From the NCBI RefSeq assembly GCF_947179115.1, contig NZ_CAMXCI010000002.1:124001-188000 (forward strand): DNA of 64,000 nt, written 5' to 3'. Positions 46,204 through 55,150 of this stretch are shown here, piece by piece; within the stretch, counting starts at the first letter, position 1, and each line of letters begins with the position of its first letter. The position numbers were made by a program, and so were the translations under genes. This DNA is from Commensalibacter papalotli. GTDB lineage: Bacteria > Pseudomonadota > Alphaproteobacteria > Acetobacterales > Acetobacteraceae. A model generated the notes under the pieces. That model ran no database searches, was not told the origin of the DNA, and saw only the letters and a program-made list of their open reading frames with translations.

Positions 46204-47198
46204 AAGCACCCTTGTTTTGGCAAATAACCCCTCCAACTTTGATAGCAAAAATATTAACGCCTTTTTCTTATATTACTGATTATATAACGCAACAACGTTT
46301 ATCTAAACCCAGTTATAAGGCTTCAATCCCTGTTATTTGCTGCGGAAATCTAAGCGTTGGTGGCACAGGAAAAACAACAGTTGTATTAGAATTGGGGAAG
46401 TATTTTCAACAATTTTATAAAATTGCTTTTTTAATTCGCGGTTATAAACGTAAAAATCAGAATCAGAATCCTGTTTTAGTCAATATTACACAGCATAATG
46501 TTGATGATGTAGGGGATGAAGCGTTATTATTAGCACGATTAGCGCCTACTTGGGTTGGGGCTAATCGTGCAGATTCTGCAAAAGCAGCCATTCAAAACGG
46601 GGCAGAATTATTAATTATGGATGATGGGTTTCAAAATCCTACCCTTTATCAAGATTTGCCTATTATTATCATTGATGGCGCTGTGGGGTTTGGTAATCAA
46701 AAGGCACTGCCGGCAGGGCCTTTACGAGAATTTTTGCATCATGGTCTATCACGCGCCAAGGCCTGTATTTTAATTGGTGAAGACCAAATGGATATAAAAA
46801 AATTACTTCCTAAAAAGCTTCCTGTTGTTCATGCATCCTTAGAAATGGATGCTCGAATTATTTGCTATTCTGGAAAATCGGTTATTGCTTTTGCTGGTAT
46901 TGGACGGCCTGAGAAATTCTTTCGTGCTTTACAACAAAACCAATTATATCTCACGGAGCAAATAGCTTTTCCTGACCATCATTTTTATAGCAATATAGAC
47001 ATAGAGAAATTACTGTATTTGAAATACAAACATCAAACTTCCTTGGTAACCACACCAAAGGATTACGCTCGTTTGCCAGTATCATTCAAAGAGCATGTTA
47101 TCCCTTTAGGAGTTCATTTGAGATGGCAGGATCAACGGGCTTTGCCTCACCTTCAGGAGCTTCTGCATTCCACGTTTGCCCAGGGCGCAAAGGGATAA
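46200..47198 (+). CDS. lpxK: Tetraacyldisaccharide 4'-kinase
   Basis: Membrane-bound kinase phosphorylating the 4' position of the lipid A disaccharide. 332 aa; the Walker A loop is CGNLSVGGTGKTTVV (about residues 49-63), then DEALLLARLAP, MDDGFQNPTL and LPAGPLREFL, all hallmark blocks. It starts by ATGA overlap with waaA. The last 101 nt are shared with the convergent MBL hydrolase gene, an unusually long tail-to-tail overlap. Confidence 0.95.
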   Translation: MKAPLFWQITPPTLIAKILTPFSYITDYITQQRLSKPSYKASIPVICCGNLSVGGTGKTTVVLELGKYFQQFYKIAFLIRGYKRKNQNQNPVLVNITQHNVDDVGDEALLLARLAPTWVGANRADSAKAAIQNGAELLIMDDGFQNPTLYQDLPIIIIDGAVGFGNQKALPAGPLREFLHHGLSRAKACILIGEDQMDIKKLLPKKLPVVHASLEMDARIICYSGKSVIAFAGIGRPEKFFRALQQNQLYLTEQIAFPDHHFYSNIDIEKLLYLKYKHQTSLVTTPKDYARLPVSFKEHVIPLGVHLRWQDQRALPHLQELLHSTFAQGAKG

Positions 47199-48147
47199 AC
47201 TGGTCTACTGATAATAAATGATCCCTTAAAACACCATATAAAGTATGCACAGGCTCATAAGCTTCCTCACTGCTTAATTGAAAAGTTCCCCAGTGAATTC
47301 CCAGAGCTTGTTTGGCACCACAATCTTGGAAAATATCAACAGCTTCTTTTGGATCATTATGATGGCTTTTTAATAAAGCTCTTGGAGCATAAGCCCCTAT
47401 ATTAATAATGGCGGCATCTAAGGACGGAAAATGTTCTTTGATTTGTTTAAAAATACTGCCATCTCCGTAACTGGTATCCCCTGTGAAATAGGTATTATAA
47501 TGGGGGGATGATATAACAAATCCTCCCCACAAAGAGCGATTGCGATCATAAAGTCCACGTGCTGACCAGTGATATGCAGGCCATAAAGTGATTTTAAGTT
47601 GATGCTTGAACAATTTTTCTTCAAACCAATCCATCGCATGAATAGTCATATTATGAGAAATATGTTTTTTTAAAATCAGATCATTACCCAAGGGAGTATA
47701 AAATATTGGATGATATTTTTTATAAAGGCGACGTAAGGTTCGGATGTCCATATGATCATAGTGATTATGTGTGATTAAAACTACGTCAATACGTGGCAAA
47801 TGAGAAAAGGCAACACCAGGAGGGTTAACTCGTTTTTTACCTATAAAGAATACAGGTCCTATTCTAGGTGACCATACAGGATCAACTAAAATATTAAAGC
47901 CCTCAATTTGTAATAAAACGCTGGCATGGCCAATCATGGTAATCTTTAAGCCTGCTTCTTGGGTTTTTGGATCTGATTGCACGACATGAGGTGTTAATCC
48001 TGTCCAAGCGTGGGTCATCATATGAATATACCATTTAAACCCATCAAACGCGTTTAAATACTTAATTTTACCGGCTGTAAATAAATTATAAAATACATTT
48101 CCATTAAAATGGTCACTAATTGGGCCTTTATAATATTTTTGTGTCAT
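47098..48147 (-). CDS. MBL-fold metallo-hydrolase (NAPE-PLD/UlaG-like)
   Basis: 349-aa metallo-beta-lactamase-fold enzyme. The two-metal motif is ITHNHYDHMD (H-x-H-x-D-H, about residues 129-138), with GHASVLLQIEG before it, FTGDTSYGDG (metal-bridging Asp) and LGIHWGTFQLSSE (late His). This pattern fits the N-acyl-phosphatidylethanolamine phospholipase D-like / L-ascorbate-6-phosphate lactonase-like group. No signal peptide. Next to lipid A genes, a lipid substrate is plausible but unproven. Its 3' end overlaps lpxK by 101 bp on the other strand. Confidence 0.85.
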   Translation of the reverse strand: MTQKYYKGPISDHFNGNVFYNLFTAGKIKYLNAFDGFKWYIHMMTHAWTGLTPHVVQSDPKTQEAGLKITMIGHASVLLQIEGFNILVDPVWSPRIGPVFFIGKKRVNPPGVAFSHLPRIDVVLITHNHYDHMDIRTLRRLYKKYHPIFYTPLGNDLILKKHISHNMTIHAMDWFEEKLFKHQLKITLWPAYHWSARGLYDRNRSLWGGFVISSPHYNTYFTGDTSYGDGSIFKQIKEHFPSLDAAIINIGAYAPRALLKSHHNDPKEAVDIFQDCGAKQALGIHWGTFQLSSEEAYEPVHTLYGVLRDHLLSVDQFIPLRPGQTWNAEAPEGEAKPVDPAISNELLKG

Positions 48148-48227
48148 AATATTTCCTTAAAGCCCTCTTGCACTTTTTAAACAAACACTCGTAGAATAGC
48201 ACATGATCTCATTTATAAAATATAGTC

Positions 48228-49166
48228 ATGATGCCAAATTTTAAACCTAAGAAGATATCCTCTTATTTTCATCAGTTTTTACAATATAACGAATATATAT
48301 TGGCAAAAGGATGTCTTTCTTTATTACGTGCATTATCTCCACGAACAGCTTCTAATGTTGGTGCTTTTATTTGTCGTGAAATTGGGACCAGATTACCTGT
48401 GTCTAAAACAGCTGATACCAATTTGCGTTTGGTTATGCCAGAATTAACATCAACCCAAAGACAGAGGGTGATCAAAGGTGTTTGGGAAAATTTAGGTAGG
48501 ACAGTAGCAGAATTTCCACATCTTGCAGATTTGAACCATAATACGTCTGTAGGGCCAGGATGGGAAGTTGTGGGTGCAGAATATTTAACAGAGCAATCTA
48601 AAAAGACAGGGCCTGTTTTATTCGTTTCTGGACATATTGGGAACTGGGAAATGCTGCCGTTAGGTGTGGCAAAATATGGAACGCCTTTTTCTTCTTTTTT
48701 TAGGGCGGCAAGTAATCCATATGTCAATCAGTTGATTTTGCAATTGCGTGACGAAGCAATGGGAGAAAAAATTCCAATGTTCGCCAAAGGATCGAAAGGT
48801 GCAAGGCAAGCCCTTAAACATTTATTGCAAGGGCAAAGGTTGGGTGTATTAAGTGATCAAAAAATGAATGATGGTATAGAAGTTCAGTTTTTTGGCAGGC
48901 CTGCGATGACCTCTTCTGCAGTAGCCAGCTTAGCATTGAAATTAAAGTGCCCCATTATTCCAGGGTATGTAGAACGTTTGGGACCTGCACGATTACGTAT
49001 TGTTGTTGAGCCACCGATTGATTATTCAGAATTTTCGGAAAATAATTTGGAGAATATTCATCGTTTAACACAGGTGATTAATGATAAATTAGAAGGTTGG
49101 ATTAAACAAAACCCAGAGCAATGGTTGTGGTTACACAAACGGTGGCCAAAAGAGTTTTATAAATAA
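48228..49166 (+). CDS. lpxL: Lauroyl/myristoyl Kdo2-lipid A acyltransferase (LpxL/HtrB family)
   Basis: 312-aa inner-membrane late acyltransferase of lipid A synthesis. The catalytic HX4E motif is in VSGHIGNWEMLPLG (about residue 137), with GRTVAEFPHL before and DQKMNDGIEVQFFGRPAMTS after, both typical. The N-terminus has a short hydrophobic helix. It is divergent from the MBL gene and closes the lipid A block. Whether it adds lauroyl or another chain cannot be told. Confidence 0.88.
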   Translation: MMPNFKPKKISSYFHQFLQYNEYILAKGCLSLLRALSPRTASNVGAFICREIGTRLPVSKTADTNLRLVMPELTSTQRQRVIKGVWENLGRTVAEFPHLADLNHNTSVGPGWEVVGAEYLTEQSKKTGPVLFVSGHIGNWEMLPLGVAKYGTPFSSFFRAASNPYVNQLILQLRDEAMGEKIPMFAKGSKGARQALKHLLQGQRLGVLSDQKMNDGIEVQFFGRPAMTSSAVASLALKLKCPIIPGYVERLGPARLRIVVEPPIDYSEFSENNLENIHRLTQVINDKLEGWIKQNPEQWLWLHKRWPKEFYK

Positions 49167-49438
49167 AAACGGTATGGGATTATTTATTGTTAATCAGGCC
49201 GTGCTTAGCAAAATAATATTCGTTATCAGTATTTATTTTAAATAGCTACTTAGTGAGGCGATAATAAGTAATAATTTTTTATGGGTATAGATACTGAATT
49301 TGCAATATTAATATGTATTTTTTTGGAGAAAAAAGTGTAAAATAGTGAAGAAAAATAGAGAACGGCTTTTTGTGATAAGGGCAAAAATGCTATGTTTAAT
49401 AAAAGCAATTATTTTATACGATATAAAGGCACTTAATA

Positions 49439-49609
49439 ATGACTGAAGACACACAAAAAGATCCTTATTTTGCAAAGAAATTTGTAGAAGCAAAGCTTAT
49501 ACAAATCGCTAAAGAAGCAGCAGGAGTAGGAATCTCTGCAGATGTGTTTGAAGCTTTGATTATTGCTTTGACAGATGAACTTGATTTTAAAGATATAGTG
49601 AAAAATTAA
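49439..49609 (+). CDS. 56-aa small conserved-looking protein upstream of cbpA
   Basis: ATG at 49439 with AAGG about 10 nt upstream opens a 56-codon frame: MTEDTQKDPYFAKKFVEAK at the start, then an amphipathic helical part with GVGISADVFEALIIALTDE and an acidic end. The composition is balanced and protein-like. It ends 14 nt before the cbpA start, whose ribosome binding site overlaps its stop, so the genes are probably co-expressed. No family recognised; a chaperone-related accessory role is only a guess. Confidence 0.55.
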   Translation: MTEDTQKDPYFAKKFVEAKLIQIAKEAAGVGISADVFEALIIALTDELDFKDIVKN

Positions 49610-49623
49610 AAGGAACCAGTGCA

Positions 49624-50553
49624 GTGAGTACAGATCCTTATAAAATACTGGGTATTGCTAAGACCGCTACTCAAGATGAGATCCGTAAAGCTTATCGAAA
49701 GTTAGCCAAGAAACATCATCCAGATTTAAATCCTGGGGATAAAAAAGCCGAAGAGCAATTTAAATTGGTCAGTATGGCGCATGATTTATTGTCTGATGCA
49801 GAGAAACGCGCCCGTTTTGATCGTGGTGAAATTGATATTCATGGTCAAGAACAGGGTTTTGCTGGGGGCGGAAGTCGTTACCAGCGCCATGGAGATGGCT
49901 CTCAAGGATTTAGATATAGCCAACAAGGTGGACCACAAGGTAATTTCTCTGAAGATGATTTACAAGATATTTTCAGTATGTTTGGTGGTGGTGCAGGCAG
50001 AGGGCCTTTTCAACAAGGCGGAGGCGGTGGTTTTCGTGCACAAAAAGGACAGGATCGTCGTTATAATCTAGATGTTGATTTTCTTGATACCGTTAATGGT
50101 ACAAAGTCACGCATTATTTTACCTGGTGGGGGTGAGCTTGATGTATCTATTCCTGTGGGGATAGAAGATGGCCAAGTTTTAAGATTAAAAGGAAAAGGGG
50201 ATTCTGGGTTTAATAATGCCCCTGCTGGAGATGCATTAATCACTATTCATGTTCGTCCTCATGAGTACTTTAAACGTGAAGGCAGAAATATTCGTCTTAC
50301 TTGGCCAATGGATTTAAAAACAGCTGTTCTAGGTGGAAAAATAAATGTTCCTACGCCTAAAGGGGAAGTTGCTTTAAATGTTCCAGCTGGATCTGATACG
50401 GGCAGTGTATTAAGGTTGAAGGGGCGTGGTTTACCAGAAAAAGGCAGCCAAGAAGCAGGGGATTTATATGTGTCTTTGCAAGTGAAACTTGGAACAGTTG
50501 ATCCTGCTCTAGAGGAATTTTTACGTAATACATCTAATAGTGATCAAAAGTAA
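49624..50553 (+). CDS. cbpA: DnaJ-family co-chaperone / curved DNA-binding protein
   Basis: 309-aa type B J-protein. The J domain occupies residues 1-70 with the H-P-D motif in KKHHPDLNPGD; a Gly/Phe/Gln-rich linker (about 75-140) follows, then two C-terminal substrate-binding beta domains (DLDFLDTVNG-like and NVPAGSDTGSVLRLKGRGLP). The DnaJ zinc finger is absent, as in CbpA. It stimulates DnaK and may bind curved DNA. GTG start with AAAGGA 10 nt upstream. Followed after 18 bp by its inhibitor gene cbpM. Confidence 0.9.
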   Translation: MSTDPYKILGIAKTATQDEIRKAYRKLAKKHHPDLNPGDKKAEEQFKLVSMAHDLLSDAEKRARFDRGEIDIHGQEQGFAGGGSRYQRHGDGSQGFRYSQQGGPQGNFSEDDLQDIFSMFGGGAGRGPFQQGGGGGFRAQKGQDRRYNLDVDFLDTVNGTKSRIILPGGGELDVSIPVGIEDGQVLRLKGKGDSGFNNAPAGDALITIHVRPHEYFKREGRNIRLTWPMDLKTAVLGGKINVPTPKGEVALNVPAGSDTGSVLRLKGRGLPEKGSQEAGDLYVSLQVKLGTVDPALEEFLRNTSNSDQK

Positions 50554-50571
50554 ATAAAGGGAGAAGAGTAG

Positions 50572-50910
50572 ATGATGACGTTTGAAATGTTTTGTCTTAA
50601 TCTTCCAGAAGTAACATCAGCAGAAATTAAGATCTGGATTGAAAATCAATGGTTAAGACCTCAAGAAAAAGATGGTAATTATTTATTTCAAGAGATTGAT
50701 GAAGCCAGAGTTCACTTGATTATTGAGCTACGTGATGATTTGGGTATTACAGAGGATGCAATGTCTGTGGTATTAAACCTTCTTGATCAGCTTTATACTA
50801 CACGTAGACAGATGAAGTATCTATGCGAAGTGATTGCTACGGATCATTACCCAGATACACAGCAAAAACTTCGTCATATGATGACTCAGCAAGTTATCGT
50901 TGATTTATAA
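50572..50910 (+). CDS. cbpM: CbpM-like chaperone modulator
   Basis: 112-aa, mostly helical. The layout, a MerR-like N-terminal winged-helix region (VTSAEIKIWIENQWLRPQ) followed by a helical bundle ending in a charged tail, matches CbpM, which binds the J domain of CbpA and blocks its action. Position directly after cbpA supports this. Its last 6 nt overlap the convergent end of folE. Confidence 0.82.
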   Translation: MMTFEMFCLNLPEVTSAEIKIWIENQWLRPQEKDGNYLFQEIDEARVHLIIELRDDLGITEDAMSVVLNLLDQLYTTRRQMKYLCEVIATDHYPDTQQKLRHMMTQQVIVDL

Positions 50911-51507
50911 TCCCAATGTAGAGGGGCGATTAAGAGTCATTAAGAGTTCATTTCTGGTTGTTGGATCGTCTCTGAATATTCCCAACATTTTAGACGTGAT
51001 CATTGAAACACCTGTATTATGAACCCCTCGGGTAGTCATACATTGATGACTACCTTCAATAATAACGGCAACCCCTTTAGGTTCTAGAACTTCTTGGATC
51101 ACATTGGCAATTTCAGAGGTCATACGTTCTTGGATTTGTAAACGTTTGGCAAAAATTTCTACAACTCGAGCAAGCTTTGAAATACCTACCACACGTGAGT
51201 GCGGAAAATAAGCAATATGCGCTGTACCGATAATAGGCACCATATGATGCTCACAATGGCTTTCAAAACGAATGTCTCTTAATAAAACTGTTTCTTTATA
51301 CCCACCAACTTCGTCAAAGGTGCGTGACAAGACTTCTCTGGGATCTTCTTTATATCCAGAAAAGAACTCGTCATAAGAATTAACCACACGGGCAGGGGTG
51401 TCTAATAATCCTTCTCTTTCGGGATTATCTCCAGCCCAGCGAATTAATGTGCGAATAGCCTCTTCTGCATCTTGGCGGGTTGGGGCAGAATTATTTTTTG
51501 AGTTCAT
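50905..51507 (-). CDS. folE: GTP cyclohydrolase I
   Basis: First enzyme of tetrahydrofolate (and pterin) synthesis, making dihydroneopterin triphosphate from GTP. 200 aa; zinc and catalytic residues in SHCEHHMVPIIGTAHIAYFP (Cys and His) and the C-terminal HQCMTTRGVHNTG are intact. Normal length. Lies just downstream of the apaG-like gene on the minus strand (12-bp gap) and may be co-transcribed with metZ-apaG. Confidence 0.96.
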   Translation of the reverse strand: MNSKNNSAPTRQDAEEAIRTLIRWAGDNPEREGLLDTPARVVNSYDEFFSGYKEDPREVLSRTFDEVGGYKETVLLRDIRFESHCEHHMVPIIGTAHIAYFPHSRVVGISKLARVVEIFAKRLQIQERMTSEIANVIQEVLEPKGVAVIIEGSHQCMTTRGVHNTGVSMITSKMLGIFRDDPTTRNELLMTLNRPSTLGL

Positions 51508-51519
51508 ATTGCTTCATCT

Positions 51520-51999
51520 TTAATTAATTGAAAATAAGTCATGTGGATTATCAAGGTTAAAAGAGGGAATATCGATATTCATTATATTTCCTGTATGATC
51601 TGAAATCGTATAATAACCTTTTACAATATTTGAGGGTGTATCCAAGGTTATACAAGATGTATAATCGCATGCTTCACCAGCATTGAGCTTAGCATCATCA
51701 TTTTCAATGATTTTGGTATCAATGGTTGTAATACGGCTGTTGGTTTTAATAATGTCCCAATGTTGTCTTGTGATAGAAATTGGGGTAACATTATGGTTTT
51801 CGATACGAACATGATAACCCCAACTAAATATATTTCTTCTGGGAAAGGAATATTCCTCTAACCAAAAAGGATAAATAGCAATATAAATATGATGCGTGCT
51901 TGCTTCAAACACGTCATATTCTTGAAATAGATCTTGGTATTGCTCTTTATTAGTTTGGGCAATTGATGAAAAAAGTAAACGTGGTATATGATAATTCAT
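51520..51999 (-). CDS. apaG: Divergent ApaG-domain protein
   Basis: About 159 aa. The beta-sandwich ApaG (DUF525) domain is visible: YPFWLEEYSFPRRNIFSWGYHVRIENH, then RQHWDI, LNAGEACDYTSCITLDTPS and the terminal PSFNLD. The usual glycine-rich GxGVVGxxP block after the HW motif is replaced by an unrelated IDTKIIENDDAKL stretch, so the nucleotide-phosphate-binding motif noted in ApaG is missing. The ATG at 51999 is preferred; a longer in-frame start at 52047 would sit inside metZ. The domain is often near metZ or folE in alphaproteobacteria. Function of ApaG is not settled. Confidence 0.75.
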   Translation of the reverse strand: MNYHIPRLLFSSIAQTNKEQYQDLFQEYDVFEASTHHIYIAIYPFWLEEYSFPRRNIFSWGYHVRIENHNVTPISITRQHWDIIKTNSRITTIDTKIIENDDAKLNAGEACDYTSCITLDTPSNIVKGYYTISDHTGNIMNIDIPSFNLDNPHDLFSIN

Positions 52000-52015
52000 T
52001 GCAGATAGATTTATT

Positions 52016-53218
52016 TTATGAGGGTGATAACGCAGCAACGGCATCAAGGCCTCGTTGCAAATCTTCGATAATGTCTTGAACGTCTTCTATACCTACAGAA
52101 AAACGAATAGATCCATCAGTAATCCCTAAATGTAGACGTTCCTTCTCCCCAATTTTCATATGGGTTGTCGTAGCAGGATGGGTCATAATACAACGGTTAT
52201 CACCAAGATTATTGGAAATTAAAATTAGTTCCAAAGCATTCATAAATGTAAAAGCAGCTTTTTTCCCTCCTTTAATTTCAAAACCAATCATGGTGCTGGA
52301 TGCAGACATTTGTTTTTGACCTAGCTCATAATGAGGGTGCGATTTTAATCCAGGATATAATACACGAGAAATTAAAGGAGATTTTTCGAGAAACTCTGAA
52401 CAAGCTTGTGCATTTTGCGTCATTTTTTCAACGCGTAAAGGCAAGGTTTCCAATCCTTTGAATAATACCCATGCATTAAATGGAGACAGGCCAATACCAG
52501 TATTTCTGACAAAAGGAGTGATATTATCTTCAATAGTTTCTTTGTTGCCTAATACAGCCCCTCCTAAAACACGTCCTTGACCATCAATATGCTTTGTACA
52601 AGAATAAACAACAATATCAGCCCCCCATTGCAAAGGGTGTTGATATAAAGGAGTTGCAAAGACATTATCAACAATTAGCTTTCCGCCAGCTTTATGAGTT
52701 AAATCTGCAATAGCTTTGATATCTAAAATATCTAACATTGGGTTAGATGGTGTTTCAATTAAAACTGCAGCAGTTGGTTTGCTTAGTGCTTCTTGCCACT
52801 GGTCTAATTTTGTTCCATCAACAAAAACGGTTTCGATACCTAATTTTGGTAATAGATTTTCAACAATCCAATAACTTGATCCAAATAAAGCACGTGATGC
52901 AACAACGCGGTCACCAGTTTTTATCAAAGGCATGAGGCTGGCATAAATAGCACTCATTCCAGTAGAGGTCAGCACACAGGCTTCTGCATTTTCTAGTACT
53001 GATAGGCGATTTTGCAAAGAGGTTAGATTTGGATTATTGAAACGGCTATATTGATATCGATCCTCTTCACCAGTAAAGGTTCGTTCTGCTTGTTCTGCAC
53101 TATCGTAAATAAAGCCAGAAGTTAAAAAAACAGCATCACTGGTTTCATCAAAAGAAGTTCTTTCAACCCCACCATGTATTAATTGTGTGGCGGGTCTATA
53201 TGTTTTGGCGCGTTTCAT
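52016..53218 (-). CDS. metZ: O-succinylhomoserine sulfhydrylase
   Basis: PLP enzyme making homocysteine directly from O-succinylhomoserine and sulfide. 400 aa; substrate motifs YQYSRFNNPNLTSLQ and the PLP lysine block SCTKHIDGQGRVLGG (Lys about residue 209). The H-I-D-G-Q-G-R sequence is characteristic of MetZ rather than MetB or MetC. It joins the sulfide from CysI to methionine synthesis. No SAM-II riboswitch pattern was found upstream despite its frequent link to metZ. Confidence 0.93.
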   Translation of the reverse strand: MKRAKTYRPATQLIHGGVERTSFDETSDAVFLTSGFIYDSAEQAERTFTGEEDRYQYSRFNNPNLTSLQNRLSVLENAEACVLTSTGMSAIYASLMPLIKTGDRVVASRALFGSSYWIVENLLPKLGIETVFVDGTKLDQWQEALSKPTAAVLIETPSNPMLDILDIKAIADLTHKAGGKLIVDNVFATPLYQHPLQWGADIVVYSCTKHIDGQGRVLGGAVLGNKETIEDNITPFVRNTGIGLSPFNAWVLFKGLETLPLRVEKMTQNAQACSEFLEKSPLISRVLYPGLKSHPHYELGQKQMSASSTMIGFEIKGGKKAAFTFMNALELILISNNLGDNRCIMTHPATTTHMKIGEKERLHLGITDGSIRFSVGIEDVQDIIEDLQRGLDAVAALSPS

Positions 53219-53609
53219 AAAATTATCCCTTATAAATATTTTTAGGTAAAATAGAGGAGAAAATAATAAAGATAAAAGATCTTTTTTAATACATATATTT
53301 GTTTTGATTGATTTTTAATGAGATAGCAAGAAAAAATATCAAACTTGTATTTTCAATAAAAGGGTTTACTGATTAATAAGAATATATTCTACAGATTGAA
53401 TATAGTGCGAATACTCATCATTTGTTTGCGCTGGCGATAATATCATATTGTTTTATCTTAAAAGGATTAACTCACCTAATTTACAAATATTTGAGTTAAA
53501 TGAAAATCTATAATTATTATAAGTATGCTTATTAATAAATTTTATTAGCCAGATTTAATAATCTATACTGTTATAATAAAACTATCACAGTATAGATTAT
53601 CTATAAAAA
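53219..53609. other. Intergenic region metZ / glpK with long hairpin
   Basis: 391 bp holding the metZ promoter and the end of the glp operon. It contains a perfect 14-bp stem (53558-53571 with 53587-53600, core AATCTATACTGT) about 10 bp after the glpK stop on the minus strand. No U-run follows, so it is not a classical terminator. Otherwise AT-rich with no ORF or RNA recognised. Confidence 0.5.
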
Positions 53610-55112
53610 TTATTCTACTTCTAACAAAGCTTGTCTTAAGGCATGTTGCCAGCCTTTAAGTTTTTTTACTCTTTCTTCTTCTTGCATATGAGATCTAAAG
53701 CTTGCACCTTGTCTCCAATGATGTTGAATGTCAGAAAGATTTGTCCAAATACCACTGGCCATTCCTGCTAAGTAAGCCGCCCCGATAGCAGTTGTTTCGA
53801 TATAAGATGGGCGCTCAACAGTGATATTCATAATATTGGCAAGAAATTGACAGAACCAATCATTGGCAGACATTCCGCCATCAACACGTATGGTAAGAAT
53901 ATCTTTGCCACTATCTTTTTTCATTGCTTCGGATAGATCATAAGTTTGATAAGCAATAGATTCTAACGCAGCCCTTGCAAGATGCGCAGCGGTTGCATTA
54001 AGAGTTAATCCTGTAATTATAGCCCTAGCATCAGGTGCCCAATGAGGTGCTCCTAATCCTACAAAAGCAGGAACCATATAAACTTGGTGGTTATCGTTCA
54101 CTTGGGTTGCCATATCGTGCGTTTGAGAGGCATGGGTTATTAATCCCAGTCCATCGCGTAGCCATTTAATTGCAGCACCTGCAACAAAAATAGATCCTTC
54201 TAGTGCGTATGTTGGTTTACCATTCAAGCGATAAGCTGTGGTAGTTAACATACGGTTTTTAGAGATCACCATTTGATCACCCGTATTAAGCAACATAAAA
54301 CAACCCGTACCATAGGTAGCTTTGGTCATACCAGGTTCAAAACAAGCTTGCCCAATTAACGCAGCTTGTTGGTCACCTGCCATTCCCATAATAGGAATGG
54401 GATGTCCAAATAAATTAACATCTGTAACTCCAAATAAGGTACTATTATCTTTAACTTCAGGTAAAAGTGATTCTGGAATATTAAATAATTTTAAAAGCTC
54501 TTCATCCCAAGATTGTGTTTTAATATTAAATAATAGGGTTCTGCTGGCATTGGTTGCATCGGTTGCATGTACTTTACCACCAGTTAATCGCCACAAAAGA
54601 AAACTATCAATCGTTCCAAAGGCTAATTCTCCACGTTGTGCTGCTGCTCTGGCACCTTTAACATTGTCTAACAGCCAAGCTAGTTTAGTTGCAGAGAAAT
54701 AAGGATCAAGTAAAAGCCCTGTTTTATCATGAACCGTTTTTTCTGCTCCGTCTGCTTTTAATTTTTGACAAAACGCAGAAGTACGACGATCTTGCCATAC
54801 AATGGCGTTATAAAGAGGTTTACCTGTGACTTTGTCCCATAAAACGACGGTTTCACGTTGATTAGTAATGCCAATAGCAGCAATAGAACCAAGATCTCGA
54901 TCAAGCTTTGCTTCTGTCAATGCTGATTTAATTGTATAAACAGCATCATTCCAAATATCTTCAGGATTATGTTCTACCCATCCCAGTTCTGGATAATGTT
55001 GGGCGAACTCTCGCCTACTTATAGAAATAGATTCCCCTTTATGGTTAAAAATTATGCAACGTGTAGAAGTCGTTCCTTGATCTAGGGCAATAATATATTG
55101 AGTTTTACTCAT
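53610..55112 (-). CDS. glpK: Glycerol kinase
   Basis: Cytosolic FGGY kinase making sn-glycerol-3-phosphate. 500 aa with ALDQGTTSTRCIIFN at the N-terminus, YPELGWVEHNPEDIW (typical glycerol kinase), TNQRETVVLWD, YGTGCFMLLNTG and VDGGMSANDWFCQFLANI. Clearly the true GlpK, unlike the pentulose-type kinase at 21.5 kb. Last gene of glpD-glpF-glpK on the minus strand. Confidence 0.96.
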   Translation of the reverse strand: MSKTQYIIALDQGTTSTRCIIFNHKGESISISRREFAQHYPELGWVEHNPEDIWNDAVYTIKSALTEAKLDRDLGSIAAIGITNQRETVVLWDKVTGKPLYNAIVWQDRRTSAFCQKLKADGAEKTVHDKTGLLLDPYFSATKLAWLLDNVKGARAAAQRGELAFGTIDSFLLWRLTGGKVHATDATNASRTLLFNIKTQSWDEELLKLFNIPESLLPEVKDNSTLFGVTDVNLFGHPIPIMGMAGDQQAALIGQACFEPGMTKATYGTGCFMLLNTGDQMVISKNRMLTTTAYRLNGKPTYALEGSIFVAGAAIKWLRDGLGLITHASQTHDMATQVNDNHQVYMVPAFVGLGAPHWAPDARAIITGLTLNATAAHLARAALESIAYQTYDLSEAMKKDSGKDILTIRVDGGMSANDWFCQFLANIMNITVERPSYIETTAIGAAYLAGMASGIWTNLSDIQHHWRQGASFRSHMQEEERVKKLKGWQHALRQALLEVE

Positions 55113-55150
55113 GGTTTTTTTATGTCCATTTCACTATCAGAGAATATTGT

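Noticed and set aside
48272..48727. 151-codon open frame opposite lpxL
   Set aside because: Antisense to a conserved acyltransferase and without ribosome binding site.
49308..49493. 61-codon minus-strand frame before cbpA
   Set aside because: Low-complexity F/L/K-rich translation of AT-rich DNA; the + strand 56-codon frame explains the region better.
53219..53400. SAM-II riboswitch upstream of metZ
   Set aside because: Common before metZ in alphaproteobacteria, but the conserved pseudoknot pattern and its AGCUAAA-type tail could not be found on the minus strand.
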